This document shows, in pieces, positions 41,792 to 50,266 of a stretch of DNA of 64,000 nt (position 1 is the stretch's first letter; each line of letters starts with the position of its first letter). The stretch comes from Streptosporangium album (GTDB lineage Bacteria; Actinomycetota; Actinomycetes; Streptosporangiales; Streptosporangiaceae). The notes beneath the pieces were generated by a model. The model did not search any database. It was not told the origin of the DNA and was given only the letters and a program-made list of their open reading frames with translations. The position numbers were made by a program, and so were the translations under genes. The stretch covers positions 1 through 64,000 of the forward strand of contig NZ_JACHJU010000003.1 of NCBI RefSeq assembly GCF_014203795.1, written 5' to 3'.

Positions 41792-43222
41792 ATGAACGCC
41801 GTCAATCCACGCAGGTGGCAGGCACTCATCGTGCTCGCCGCCGCACAGTTCATGGTCATCATGGACACCTCCATCATCGGCGTCGCCCTGCCGGACATGC
41901 AGCGCGACCTCGGCTTCTCCCAAGGCGACCTGCAGTGGGTCTTCAACGCCTACGTCATCGCCTTCGGCGGCCTGCTGCTGCTCGGCGGCCGGCTGTCGGA
42001 CCTGTTCGGCGCCCGCAAGGTCTTCGTCACCGGCTGGATCATCCTGATCGCCGGTTCCGTCGTCGCCGCCGCGGCGGGCAACGCCTGGGTCGAGATCCTC
42101 GGCCGCGGCGTCCAGGGCGTCGGCGGCGCGCTCATCGCTCCCGCCTCGATGACCCTGCTCATGATGCTCTTCAGCCACAACCCGCGCGAACTGGGCAAGG
42201 CCATGGCCCTGTACGGCGCCGCCGCACCCGCCGGCGGCACCGCCGGAGTGTTCCTCGGCGGTGTCATCACGCAGTACCTGAGCTGGCCGTGGGTCTTCAT
42301 CGTCTACATCCCGATCGGCCTGGCCACCCTGGCCGCGGTCCCGGCTCTCCTGCCCGCCGTTCAGGGCAGGCGCGGCTCGGTCGACGTACTCGGCGCGGTC
42401 TCGGTCACCGCCGGCATCGCCCTGGCGGTCTATGCCATCGTCCAGGCCCCCGAGCAGGGCTGGGGTTCGGCCACGACGCTGCTGGAGTTGGCCGGAGCGG
42501 TTGCGTTGCTGGCGCTATTCCTGGTGATCCAGCGCACCGTCCGCGAACCCCTCATGCCGCTGGGTATCTGGCACACTCCCGGCCTGGCCACTGCCAACCT
42601 GGCGATGGCGCTGCTGGGGGCGGCCTGGATCCCGATGTGGTACTTCCTCAACCTCTATCTGCAGCAGGTCCTGGGCTACGGCGCCTTCCCCAGCGGGGCG
42701 GCGCTGCTGCCGATGACCATCGCCATCATGATCTTCATGATCGGCGTCACCGCCCGGCTGCTCGGCCGTTTCGGCGCCAAGCCGCTCATCGTCATCGGCC
42801 TGGTGGTCCTGGCGGCCGGGGTGGCGGGGCTGTCCTTGGTCCGGCCGGACGGGGCATTCGCCACCGACGTGCTGCCCGCGTCACTGATCGCGGCGGTCGG
42901 CATGTCGCTGGCCTACATCCCGGCGATGATGACGGCCATGTCCGGAGTGCGGCCCGAGGAGAGCGGTCTGGCCTCGGGCATCGTCAACACCACCTACCAG
43001 GTCGGCTCGGCCCTCGGCCTGGCCGTGATGACCGCGATCGCCACCTCCCAGGGTGCCGCCGAGCTGGGCAACCTGCCCCGCCTCACCGACGGCTTCCAGG
43101 GAGCCTTCATCGGCGCCGGTGCGGTGGCGGCCCTGGGCGCCGTGCTCACTTTGCTGCTGATGCGCGGGCCGAAAAAGGTGGTCACCGACACCGGCACGCC
43201 GCAGGAAGCGGCGCGCGCGTAA
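41792..43222 (+). CDS. MFS drug/metal efflux transporter (DHA2 type)
   Basis: A 476-residue, 14-helix transporter. Helix 1 is ALIVLAAAQFMVIMDTSIIGVALPDMQRDLGFS, with the family's D-T-S motif. Motif A is GRLSDLFGARKVFVTG and motif C lies in GGTAGVFLGGVITQYLSWPWVF. It is an EmrB/QacA-like exporter. Its place between the copper chaperone and csoR suggests the copper regulon, but no metal-specific residues are visible and the substrate may be a drug or a copper complex. The ATG at 41792 follows AGGAGC. Confidence 0.88.
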   Translation: MNAVNPRRWQALIVLAAAQFMVIMDTSIIGVALPDMQRDLGFSQGDLQWVFNAYVIAFGGLLLLGGRLSDLFGARKVFVTGWIILIAGSVVAAAAGNAWVEILGRGVQGVGGALIAPASMTLLMMLFSHNPRELGKAMALYGAAAPAGGTAGVFLGGVITQYLSWPWVFIVYIPIGLATLAAVPALLPAVQGRRGSVDVLGAVSVTAGIALAVYAIVQAPEQGWGSATTLLELAGAVALLALFLVIQRTVREPLMPLGIWHTPGLATANLAMALLGAAWIPMWYFLNLYLQQVLGYGAFPSGAALLPMTIAIMIFMIGVTARLLGRFGAKPLIVIGLVVLAAGVAGLSLVRPDGAFATDVLPASLIAAVGMSLAYIPAMMTAMSGVRPEESGLASGIVNTTYQVGSALGLAVMTAIATSQGAAELGNLPRLTDGFQGAFIGAGAVAALGAVLTLLLMRGPKKVVTDTGTPQEAARA

Positions 43223-43303
43223 CTCGGTTTGGTTCGGGGGCGTGCCCCAGCACGCCCCCTCCGCTCTCCTTGCCGGCACGTCCGATTCCCCAAATCATTG
43301 CGA

Positions 43304-43320
43304 ATACCATAGGGGGGTAC
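43304..43320. promoter_or_regulatory. CsoR-type operator upstream of csoR
   Basis: ATACCATAGGGGGGTAC resembles the TACCCC-N-GGGGTA dyads at 41335, with one degenerate arm (TACCAT). It lies 40 bp ahead of csoR and would allow autoregulation. Confidence 0.55.
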
Positions 43321-43359
43321 GGTGTCAGAATAGATGTGAAGCTGATCATCGGGGGAGAA

Positions 43360-43641
43360 ATGGCCGGATATACCGAAACCAAGCAGGACCACCTCCGGCG
43401 GCTACGCCGGATCGAGGGTCAGGCGCGCGGGCTGCAGCGCATGGTCGAAGAGGACAAGTACTGCATCGACATCCTCACCCAGGTCTCGGCGGCCAACCGG
43501 GCTCTGCAGTCCTTCGCCCTCACCCTCCTGGAAGAGCACCTGGCGCACTGTGTCGCCGACGCCACCGCCAAAGGCGGCCCCGAGGCCGAGGCCAAGGTCA
43601 AGGAAGCCTCCGACGCCATCGCCCGCCTCGTCCGTTCCTGA
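43360..43641 (+). CDS. csoR: Copper-sensing repressor CsoR
   Basis: A 93-residue all-helical metalloregulator. DHLRRLRRIEGQARGLQRMVEEDKYCIDILTQVSAANRALQSFALTLLEEHLAHCV shows the family fold and the complete copper site Cys35, His60 and Cys64. It represses copper genes until Cu(I) binds. The ATG at 43360 follows GGGGGAG; an in-frame GTG 24 nt earlier is possible. Targets are expected at 41300, 41335, 43304 and 55782. Confidence 0.93.
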   Translation: MAGYTETKQDHLRRLRRIEGQARGLQRMVEEDKYCIDILTQVSAANRALQSFALTLLEEHLAHCVADATAKGGPEAEAKVKEASDAIARLVRS

Positions 43642-43650
43642 CCAGCCCGT

Positions 43651-43684
43651 AGATCCACACACATAACCAGATCCACACACATAA
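43651..43684. repeat. Two 16-bp direct repeats before the second copper chaperone
   Basis: AGATCCACACACATAA occurs at 43651-43666 and 43669-43684, offset by 18 bp. They sit between csoR and the chaperone, with the second copy running into the ribosome-binding site (AAGGAG). This may be a replication-slippage product or a translational control element. Confidence 0.6.
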
Positions 43685-43696
43685 GGAGTGACCGTC

Positions 43697-43909
43697 ATGG
43701 CCACCAGCACATACACCGTCAAGGGCATGACCTGTGGCCACTGCGTCAGCTCGGTCACCGAAGAGGTCAGCGAGGTTTCCGGCGTCACCGGCGTCGAGGC
43801 GGACCTGGCCACCGGACTGGTCACCGTTGACAGCGACGGCCCCGTCGACGCCGCCGCGATCGCAGCCGCGGTCGTAGAAGCCGGCTACGAAGTGGTGGCC
43901 CAGTCATGA
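43697..43909 (+). CDS. copZ: Copper chaperone (HMA domain), second copy
   Basis: A 70-residue classical CopZ. TYTVKGMTCGHCVSSVTEEVSEVSGVTGVEADLATG has the CxxC copper site, and the fold ends [14 protein letters not shown]. It lacks the Cys-rich extension of the protein at 41369. The ATG at 43697 has AAGGAGTG upstream; a GTG at 43688 is less well placed. Its stop overlaps the start of the next gene (ATGA). Confidence 0.9.
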   Translation: MATSTYTVKGMTCGHCVSSVTEEVSEVSGVTGVEADLATGLVTVDSDGPVDAAAIAAAVVEAGYEVVAQS

Positions 43910-44901
43910 ACACCCCCGCCAAGCTCGGGGCCTACGCCCTCGGACTCGCTGTGATCTTCGGCGGAGCTCTCGGCGCCGGCAACGCGGTCGGCTTCACCGG
44001 TACCCCGGCCGCCACGGACGGCCACCTGCTCCACGCGACCGCGTCCCCCGGCCAAGCGGCCGACAGTCACGGAGCCCACGCACAGCCGGCTCCCAGCCGG
44101 GCAGCGGCTGGGGCATCCATCCCCGGAGGGCTTCAAGTGTCCCAGGACGGCTACACCCTGACCCCCGAGACCACGACGATCACACCGGGCGAGGCGACCG
44201 ACTTCCGCTTCACCGTCACCGGCCCCGACGGCCGGCCCGTCACCGGCTACCAGGTGCAACACGACAAGAAACTGCACTTCATCGTGGTCTCCCGCGATCT
44301 GGGCAGCTTCCAGCACCTGCACCCGGAAGAGGCCGGGGACGGCGTCTGGTCGGTGAAGCTGACACTGCCAGAAGCAGGCGCCTACCGGGCGTTCGCCGAC
44401 TTCACCCCCGAGGGCGGCACCGGGCTGACCCTCGGCACCGACCTGCACGCCTCCGGCGACTACGAGCCCAAGGCGCTGCCGACGGCCGGCCGTACCGCGA
44501 ACGTGGACGGATACACCGTAGAGCTGGACGGGACCTTGGTCCCCGGTGCCTCCAGCAAGCTCACTCTCAAGGTGAGCAAGGACGGCAGGCCGGTCACCGA
44601 CCTGCAGCCTTACCTGGGCGCTTACGGCCACCTGGTCGCGCTGCGCGCCGGAGATCTGGCCTACCTGCACGTGCACCCCGACGGAGAGCCGGGCGACGGC
44701 AGGACCCCGTCCGGCCCGGAGATCACCTTCTACGCTGAGGTGCCCAGCCGGGGCGACTACCGCCTCTTCCTGGACTTCCAGCACAACGGAACCGTGCGCA
44801 CCGCGGACTTCACCGCCCCCGCGGGCCCGGCCACGACCTCGGGTCCGACGCCGGCGGCCACGCCATCCATCTCCGCCTCGCACGGCGACCACAACCACTG
44901 A
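43906..44901 (+). CDS. Secreted His-rich metal-binding protein of the copper operon
   Basis: A 331-residue protein with an N-terminal signal or anchor ([22 protein letters not shown]). Two beta-sandwich repeats follow: [38 protein letters not shown]...[18 protein letters not shown] and a second with [23 protein letters not shown]. The paired H-x-H/HLHP motifs and the tail SHGDHNH look like copper ligands. Such proteins commonly lie between copZ and copA in actinobacteria. It probably binds copper at the cell surface. It overlaps copZ by ATGA. Confidence 0.82.
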   Translation: MNTPAKLGAYALGLAVIFGGALGAGNAVGFTGTPAATDGHLLHATASPGQAADSHGAHAQPAPSRAAAGASIPGGLQVSQDGYTLTPETTTITPGEATDFRFTVTGPDGRPVTGYQVQHDKKLHFIVVSRDLGSFQHLHPEEAGDGVWSVKLTLPEAGAYRAFADFTPEGGTGLTLGTDLHASGDYEPKALPTAGRTANVDGYTVELDGTLVPGASSKLTLKVSKDGRPVTDLQPYLGAYGHLVALRAGDLAYLHVHPDGEPGDGRTPSGPEITFYAEVPSRGDYRLFLDFQHNGTVRTADFTAPAGPATTSGPTPAATPSISASHGDHNH

Positions 44902-44932
44902 CACCTGGCATGACAAGCGAAAGGAGCAGGTG

Positions 44933-47182
44933 ATGTCCTCCCTCACCGACGACAGACCCCAAGGCGCTGTCGAACTCTCGATCGGCGGCATGACCTGCGC
45001 GTCCTGCGCCAACCGGATCGAACGCAAACTCAACAAGCTCGACGGTGTCACCGCGACCGTGAACTACGCCACCGAGAAGGCCAAGGTCACCTTCGCCGAG
45101 GGCATCGACCCGCACGACCTCATCGCCGAGGTGGAGAAGACCGGCTACACCGCCGCGCTCCCCCCGGAGCCGAAGAGCAGCACGACACAGGACGATTCCC
45201 CGGGCGAACCGGCCGACGAACTGGCTCCGCTGCGCAACCGGTTGATCACCGCCGTGGTGCTCGCCGTACCGGTGATCGCGATGGCGATGATCCCGCCCCT
45301 GCAGTTCACCTACTGGCAGTGGCTGTCGCTCACCCTCGCCGCCCCCGTCGTGATCTACGCGGGCTGGCCGTTCCACAGGGCGACCTGGACCAACCTGCGC
45401 CACGGCGCCGCCACCATGGACACCCTGATCTCGCTCGGCACGATCGCCGCGCTGGGCTGGTCGCTGTGGGCGCTGTTCCTCGGCAGCGCGGGCACTCCCG
45501 GCATGACCCACCCGTTCACGTTCACCATCGAGCGCACCGACGGCTCGGGCAACATCTACCTGGAGGCCGCCGCCGGGGTCACGGCGTTCATCCTGGCAGG
45601 ACGCTACTTCGAGGCCCGCTCCAAGCGCCGCGCCGGCGCCGCACTGCGCGCCCTGCTGGAACTCGGCGCCAAAGACGTCGCCGTACTGCGCGGCGGCAAG
45701 GAGATCCGCATCCCCAGTGATCGACTCGCGGCCGGGGACCGGTTCGTGGTCCGGCCGGGCGAGAAGATCGCCACCGACGGCGTGATCGAGGAAGGGACCT
45801 CCGCGGTCGACGCCTCCATGCTCACCGGCGAGTCCGTCCCGGTCGAGGTGCGACCCGGCGACGCGGTGACCGGCGCGACCGTGAACGCCGGAGGCCGCCT
45901 GGTCGTCCGCGCCACCCGCGTCGGCGCCGACACCCAGCTCGCCCAGATGGCCAGGCTGGTCGAAGACGCCCAGACCGGCAAGGCGCAGGTGCAGCGCCTC
46001 GCCGACCGCATCTCCGGGATCTTCGTCCCCATCGTCATCGCGCTGGCCGTCGGCACGCTCGGCTTCTGGCTCGGCACCGGCGGCGGCGCCGGCGCGGCCT
46101 TCACCGCGGCGGTGGCCGTGCTGATCATCGCCTGCCCCTGCGCCCTGGGCCTGGCCACACCGACCGCGCTGCTGGTGGGCACCGGCCGAGGCGCCCAGCT
46201 CGGCATCCTGATCAAGGGCCCCGAGGTGCTGGAGTCCACCCGCAGGATCGACACCGTGGTGCTCGACAAGACCGGCACCGTCACCGAGGGCAAGATGACG
46301 CTGGTCGAGACGCACGTGGCCGACGGCGAGGACACCGACGAGGTTCTCCGCCTGGCCGGTGCGCTGGAACACGCCTCCGAGCACCCCATCGCCCAGGCGA
46401 TCGCCCGGGGCGCGGCCGAGCGGGTCGGCGAACCGCCCACGCCGGAGGACTTCGCCAACGTCGAAGGACTCGGCGTCCAGGGCGTCGTCGACGGGCACGC
46501 CGTGCTGGTGGGCCGCCCCCGGCTGCTGGCCGACTGGTCGCAGCACCTGCCCGCCGATCTCGAGCGGGCGCTCACCGAGGCTCAGGCGGCCGGCCGTACG
46601 GCTGTCGCGGTCGGCTGGGACGGCAAAGCGCGCGCGGTCCTGGTCGTGGCGGATGTGGTCAAGCCCACCTCCGCCGAGGCCATCGCTCAGCTACGTGCGC
46701 TGGGCTTGACCCCGGTGCTGCTCACCGGCGACAACGAGGCCGTCGCCCGGTCGGTCGCCGCCGAGCTGGGGATCGACGAGGTCATCGCCGAGGTACTGCC
46801 CGCGGACAAGGTCGACGTCGTCAAGCGCCTGCAGGCCGAGGGCAGGTCGGTGGCCATGGTCGGCGACGGCGTCAACGACGCCGCCGCGCTCGCCCAGGCC
46901 GATCTGGGCCTGGCCATGGGCACCGGCACCGACGCGGCCATCGAGGCCTCCGACCTCACCCTGGTCCGCGGCGACCTGCGGGTGGCCGCCGACGCCATCC
47001 GCCTGTCCCGCCGCACCCTGGCCACCATCAAGGGCAACCTGTTCTGGGCCTTCGCCTACAACGTGGCCGCTCTGCCACTGGCCGCGCTCGGCCTGCTCAA
47101 CCCGATGATCGCCGGAGCCGCCATGGCGTTCTCCTCGGTCTTCGTGGTCACCAACAGCCTGCGCCTGCGCGGCTTCAAGTAA
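44933..47182 (+). CDS. copA: Cu(I)-exporting P1B-type ATPase
   Basis: A 749-residue ATPase. One N-terminal HMA domain ([18 protein letters not shown], Cys22/25) is followed by eight membrane helices. It has the ion-path motif [16 protein letters not shown], phosphorylation site [12 protein letters not shown], the HP motif ([12 protein letters not shown]) and hinge [18 protein letters not shown]. The C-terminal helices end [24 protein letters not shown], the MSS motif of Cu(I) exporters. The ATG at 44933 is 6 nt after AAGGAG; a GTG three bases earlier is less likely. A terminator follows. Confidence 0.94.
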   Translation: MSSLTDDRPQGAVELSIGGMTCASCANRIERKLNKLDGVTATVNYATEKAKVTFAEGIDPHDLIAEVEKTGYTAALPPEPKSSTTQDDSPGEPADELAPLRNRLITAVVLAVPVIAMAMIPPLQFTYWQWLSLTLAAPVVIYAGWPFHRATWTNLRHGAATMDTLISLGTIAALGWSLWALFLGSAGTPGMTHPFTFTIERTDGSGNIYLEAAAGVTAFILAGRYFEARSKRRAGAALRALLELGAKDVAVLRGGKEIRIPSDRLAAGDRFVVRPGEKIATDGVIEEGTSAVDASMLTGESVPVEVRPGDAVTGATVNAGGRLVVRATRVGADTQLAQMARLVEDAQTGKAQVQRLADRISGIFVPIVIALAVGTLGFWLGTGGGAGAAFTAAVAVLIIACPCALGLATPTALLVGTGRGAQLGILIKGPEVLESTRRIDTVVLDKTGTVTEGKMTLVETHVADGEDTDEVLRLAGALEHASEHPIAQAIARGAAERVGEPPTPEDFANVEGLGVQGVVDGHAVLVGRPRLLADWSQHLPADLERALTEAQAAGRTAVAVGWDGKARAVLVVADVVKPTSAEAIAQLRALGLTPVLLTGDNEAVARSVAAELGIDEVIAEVLPADKVDVVKRLQAEGRSVAMVGDGVNDAAALAQADLGLAMGTGTDAAIEASDLTLVRGDLRVAADAIRLSRRTLATIKGNLFWAFAYNVAALPLAALGLLNPMIAGAAMAFSSVFVVTNSLRLRGFK

Positions 47183-47196
47183 CGTCGATCAACGAC

Positions 47197-47248
47197 AAGC
47201 ACCGGCGTGGCCGGAGGCGGCACATCGCCTCCGGCCACGCCGGTGCTT
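47197..47248. terminator. 23-bp perfect stem, bidirectional terminator
   Basis: Bases 47197-47219 pair perfectly with 47226-47248 around a 6-base loop (GCACAT). It lies between the convergent copA and MerR-type genes and will serve both. Confidence 0.85.
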
Positions 47249-47250
47249 CG

Positions 47251-47682
47251 TCACACCCGGACACCCGCAGGTGAGTCGAATCCGATCCGCTCAGCCGCCA
47301 TGGTCTGGAAATGGGGGCAACCGGTGAAGTCCTCGTGGTCGCAGTCCAGGGCGCATTCGATCAGTTCGAGGGAGGCCTGCGCCTCGGCGATACGCCGTGT
47401 CAACTCCGCGTGCCGGCGCAGCAGGATGTCGTGCCGTGCGGCCGGGTCCTCGGTGGCGATCATCTCCCGGATGTCGTCGAGGGCGAACCCGGCCTCCTTT
47501 GCACGCAGGATCACCGCGATACGATAAAGATCATCGTGACCGTAACGGCGGCGGTCGCCCTCCACCCTGGCCGGTGTCAGCAGTCCCATGGACTCCCAGT
47601 GCCGCAGCACATGCGTCGCCAGGCCGAAGCGTTCCGCGATCTCACCGATGGTCATCAACGTAGGGTTCCCGTTTGACTTCAT
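47251..47682 (-). CDS. MerR-family regulator with Cys-rich C-terminus
   Basis: About 143 residues. The winged HTH (MTIGEIAERFGLATHVLRHWESMGLLTPARVEGDRRRYGHDDLYRIAVI) is followed by a dimerisation coil and a Cys/His tail (ECALDCDHEDFTGCPHFQ). The tail's Cys and His spacing could bind metal. The best start is the ATG at 47682 (MKSNGNPTLMTIGE), which lies inside a near-perfect dyad; an ATG at 47655 is the alternative. No Shine-Dalgarno is seen at 47682, so the mRNA may be leaderless. Its targets are not obvious; autoregulation is likely. Confidence 0.8.
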   Translation of the reverse strand: MKSNGNPTLMTIGEIAERFGLATHVLRHWESMGLLTPARVEGDRRRYGHDDLYRIAVILRAKEAGFALDDIREMIATEDPAARHDILLRRHAELTRRIAEAQASLELIECALDCDHEDFTGCPHFQTMAAERIGFDSPAGVRV

Positions 47683-47696
47683 GTCGACATTAAGTC
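47675..47696. promoter_or_regulatory. 22-bp dyad over the MerR gene start
   Basis: The 22 bases read GACTTCATGT-CG-ACATTAAGTC on the plus strand; only one arm position fails to pair. The dyad overlaps the start codon of the MerR-type gene, as expected for an autoregulatory MerR operator between promoter elements. Confidence 0.6.
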
Positions 47697-47885
47697 GCAT
47701 CCTCGACCGCACGTCGAACAACACCGTCACAGACCACACCGCAGACCAGACAGACGTCACCGGCGAAGTGCGCACCGGCGTGTTCACCGACGCGCTGATG
47801 CCGCCCGCCAGCCGTCCGGCCAAGAGGCACGGTTGTCATCGCCCTACACAGCACCACGAGTCGGGCGAGGATCGCGCGAAGCACC

Positions 47886-48077
47886 TCACTTCCCGAAGTC
47901 AAGCTCGATCAGATCGGCAGCGGTCTTCAGCAGGGCTTCCCAAAGGTCGGTCTGAGGTGCCGAGATCATTCCGGACAGCTTCTTTGCGGCCAATTCATGC
48001 TGCGAGCTGTCGATCCAGATACTCTTGATCACCTCATCCTTGAACTCAGGTGAAAACTTTCTGCGATTCTGCAGCAC
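47886..48077 (-). CDS. Small protein with transposase-like N-terminus
   Basis: A 63-residue product. MLQNRRKFSPEFKDEVIK is the typical N-terminus of IS3-family OrfA or related helix-turn-helix transposase subunits. The remainder (SSQHELAAKKLSGMISAPQTDLWEALLKTAADLIEL) is unrelated. GGGAAGG lies a few bases upstream. It may be a chimera of a transposase start with foreign sequence, or a small HTH protein. It adjoins other mobile remnants. Confidence 0.4.
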   Translation of the reverse strand: MLQNRRKFSPEFKDEVIKSIWIDSSQHELAAKKLSGMISAPQTDLWEALLKTAADLIELDFGK

Positions 48078-48117
48078 GTACCTTCCCTTTCCCGATGGCC
48101 CAATTTTAGTGGGGCCA

Positions 48118-48483
48118 ATGTCCGGAAGGTTCGGGGCACCTCACCGGCGTCTCGATGACGCCGGGGACACCATCACGGTCGCCGCGGTCGTCCGCGCCTC
48201 CGGCGCCTCACGCGCCTTCCTCTACCGGGTTCCCGAACTGATCGAGGAGATCCAGCGGCTACGAAACCTACAACAGCGCTCCGGCCAGCGGCATCCCGCC
48301 CGCCAGCGCATGACGGATCCCTCCAAGGAAGCCCGCATTCGCCAGCTCACCGTCACCAACGGCGAGCTCAGGGCCGAACTCCAACGTCTTCGGGCGCAAA
48401 ATGCGCTACTTCTGGGCCGACTTCGAGAACACGCGGCCACCCGGCGCGTCGACCACGATCACCCGCCGGAGCAGGTGAGCTGA
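48118..48483 (+). pseudogene. DUF6262 / Tn554 TnpC-like protein, N-truncated
   Basis: About 121 residues. RLDDAGDTITVAAVVRASGASRAFLYRVPELIEEIQRLRN and the coiled tail (ARIRQLTVTNGELRAELQRLRAQNALLLGRLREH) match the small third protein of Tn554-type site-specific recombinase sets. The usual N-terminal helix before the HTH is missing. The partner recombinases TnpA and TnpB are absent. This marks a decayed integrative element. Confidence 0.6.
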
Positions 48484-48568
48484 CATGCCCAACCTCCCCC
48501 CGCTCAGAGGGTGGCTTCGGATCCCCTCCAACAATTTCGGGCATACGATCTTAGCGCGAGATCCGCGT

Positions 48569-49207
48569 TTACTGCCGGCGCATCAGCAGGCGGCCCTGGC
48601 GGAACCGCTCCCCCGCGTGAGGCTCGCGCAGCACCCGGCCCACTTCGACGAAGTCAGCGGCGCGTGCCAGCGCGGCCAGTTCGTCGATCGGCCACCGATA
48701 CGCCAGCGTCACCTTGTGGTCGAAGGGTGTCACCGGCTCTCCTTCGGACTCGAAGAAGCCGAGCAGGAGATGACCGCCCGGGGCCAGAACGCGGCGGAAC
48801 TCCCTGAAGTACGTCGGCAGATCCTGCGGGGGCGTATGGATGACGGAGTACCAGGACACGATCCCCCGCAGCCCTCCATCGGCCAGGTCCAGGGCGTCCA
48901 TCGAACCGACCTCGAAGCGCAGGTCCGGATACGCCTCACGGGCAAGATCGATCATCACCGGCGACAGGTCAAGGCCGAAAATGTCCAGTCCCAGCTTCCG
49001 CAGGTACGCCGTCACATATCCAGGGCCGCATCCGAGCTCGGCGACCGGCCCGCCACCGGCAGTCCGTACGACCTCGGCGAACACGTCCAGCGCCGCGCGA
49101 TCCAGCGGCTGGTCATTGAGCGCGCCTTGGAAGAGGTCAGCGTAAAGAGCGGCGACGGCGTCGTAGGCATTCGCTGTGGCAGTGAGATAGGAGGGGTGTT
49201 CGGTCAT
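48569..49207 (-). CDS. SAM-dependent methyltransferase
   Basis: A 212-residue class I methyltransferase. Motif I is VAELGCGPGYVTAYLRKLGLDIFGLDLSP, post-I is GLDLSPVMIDLAREAYPDLRFEVGSMDALDLADG, and motif III is PGGHLLLGFFESEG. The acceptor is unknown. The ATG at 49207 gives MTEHPSYLTATANAYDAVAALYADLF. It is surrounded by transposase and Tn554 fragments on both sides and looks like cargo. Confidence 0.85.
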   Translation of the reverse strand: MTEHPSYLTATANAYDAVAALYADLFQGALNDQPLDRAALDVFAEVVRTAGGGPVAELGCGPGYVTAYLRKLGLDIFGLDLSPVMIDLAREAYPDLRFEVGSMDALDLADGGLRGIVSWYSVIHTPPQDLPTYFREFRRVLAPGGHLLLGFFESEGEPVTPFDHKVTLAYRWPIDELAALARAADFVEVGRVLREPHAGERFRQGRLLMRRQ

Positions 49208-49365
49208 GACGGGCCACCCTACCCGATTCGCCCCAAGATCCATGAAGGGTTCGAAGAGACCCTCTCACTCTCGCCGACGAGATCAACATCCAGCTCCGAG
49301 ACATGTCTCTACCGCAACCCTGCTGGTCAAGACGTATAGCACGCATCAAGGTGCAGGGAACGTCG

Positions 49366-49510
49366 GACCAGTAAAGGCCGGCGCCGTTGGGGTCCGGGGG
49401 CGGAGATTCGGTCGATGCAGATCAGTGTGCCGTCCAGGTTGAGATGCGTCAGCCCGGCCTTGGCGGCGCTCTCCGGCGCGGTCTTCGGGTCCGGGCCAGG
49501 AGCCGAGAGC
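49366..49510 (-). pseudogene. IS5-type DDE transposase fragment
   Basis: On the minus strand the frame gives ESAAKAGLTHLNLDGTLICI then DRISAPGP. After a one-base shift it continues NGAGLYWSDVPC. This is the first catalytic Asp region (x-LNLDGTLI-x-DR, then YWS) of an IS5-group transposase. Both sides are missing. The rest of 49208-49731 shows no gene. Confidence 0.6.
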
Positions 49511-49665
49511 GCTCAGGGGCTACGCAGTGTGATCGGCGATCACCGAGAAATACATACTATCCAAGGCAGTAAAGTCCGCTCGATGATCCACAAGTCTTTC
49601 GGCGTTGATCAGTCAGGGCTGGTCGGCTCTTATGCGCTTTGCCGCCATGCGCGCGTGCGCCCCAA

Positions 49666-49690
49666 TCTACTATTGCTAGTCGTAGACTAG
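49666..49690. promoter_or_regulatory. Candidate BlaI-type box / dyads before the DUF6153 gene
   Basis: TCTACTATTG at 49666 is identical over 10 bases to the left part of the dyad at 54072. It is nested in TCTAC-N11-GTAGA, overlaps the perfect CTAGTC-GTA-GACTAG (49676-49690), and is flanked by CCAATC/GATTGG. This symmetrical cluster 40-65 bp before a start codon is a probable promoter-operator. Confidence 0.45.
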
Positions 49691-49731
49691 ACCGATTGGA
49701 GCGGTCAGGGCTCAGGCAGGCAAGGGGGAAG

Positions 49732-50178
49732 ATGGGCAGCTCGACTCACCAGTCTGTCTTGCGGGTGCCTCGCTGGCTTCTGTCCGTCGCACTGATCCTG
49801 GGCGTTGCCGGGATGCATACGCTGGGGCATCTAGGCCATGAGCGGAGACACGGCTCCGTACCTTACGTCTCCGGGCACGTCTTTGCCGCTGATCGTGGAG
49901 GGCCGGAAGCGCGGCCCATGTCCCATCCCGCCCTCATCTCCCACGTCGAGCAGTGGGTTTCGGGGCCTGACGACACGTTCCCCAGCCCTGATCCGGCCTC
50001 GGTCTGCCTGGCTGTGCTCACTTCGTTTTTCCTTCTCCTCATGGGTGCGGCGTCGCGGCGGGCGCGGCGGATCCCGGAAGCCCGGGCCGCCGGCGCCTCG
50101 CCCACACTGCTCGTCGCCCGACCGCCCCAACAGAGCACGGCTCTACGCCTGGCGCGTCTCTCGGTCCTGCGCATATAG
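49732..50178 (+). CDS. DUF6153-like membrane/secreted protein
   Basis: A 148-residue protein. Helix 1 (VPRWLLSVALILGVAGMHTLGHLGH) ends in a His-rich motif (HTLGHLGHERRHG), and helix 2 lies at about residues 91-107 (VCLAVLTSFFLLLMGAA). A hydrophilic stretch between them carries more His (MSHPALISHVEQW). The small actinobacterial family usually lies directly upstream of DUF305 genes, as here (50267). Paired TM helices and His suggest metal contact at the membrane. The ATG at 49732 follows AAGGGGGA. Confidence 0.7.
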   Translation: MGSSTHQSVLRVPRWLLSVALILGVAGMHTLGHLGHERRHGSVPYVSGHVFAADRGGPEARPMSHPALISHVEQWVSGPDDTFPSPDPASVCLAVLTSFFLLLMGAASRRARRIPEARAAGASPTLLVARPPQQSTALRLARLSVLRI

Positions 50179-50266
50179 GCCACTCGCCTTGGCGGGCGGC
50201 ATTGGAGACCTGCCCGCAGACGATCGGCACGTGGGTACAACGAAACCGGAAAGAGACCAGGCAACC

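Noticed and set aside
44810-46546. Long open frame on the minus strand, 578 codons
   Set aside because: It lies antisense to copA, has the Gly/Ala/Arg/His-rich composition of a GC-skew shadow, and shows no family motif. The same applies to 18948-20489 (minus), 14446-15693 (minus), 12380-13870 (minus) and 556-2292 (plus).
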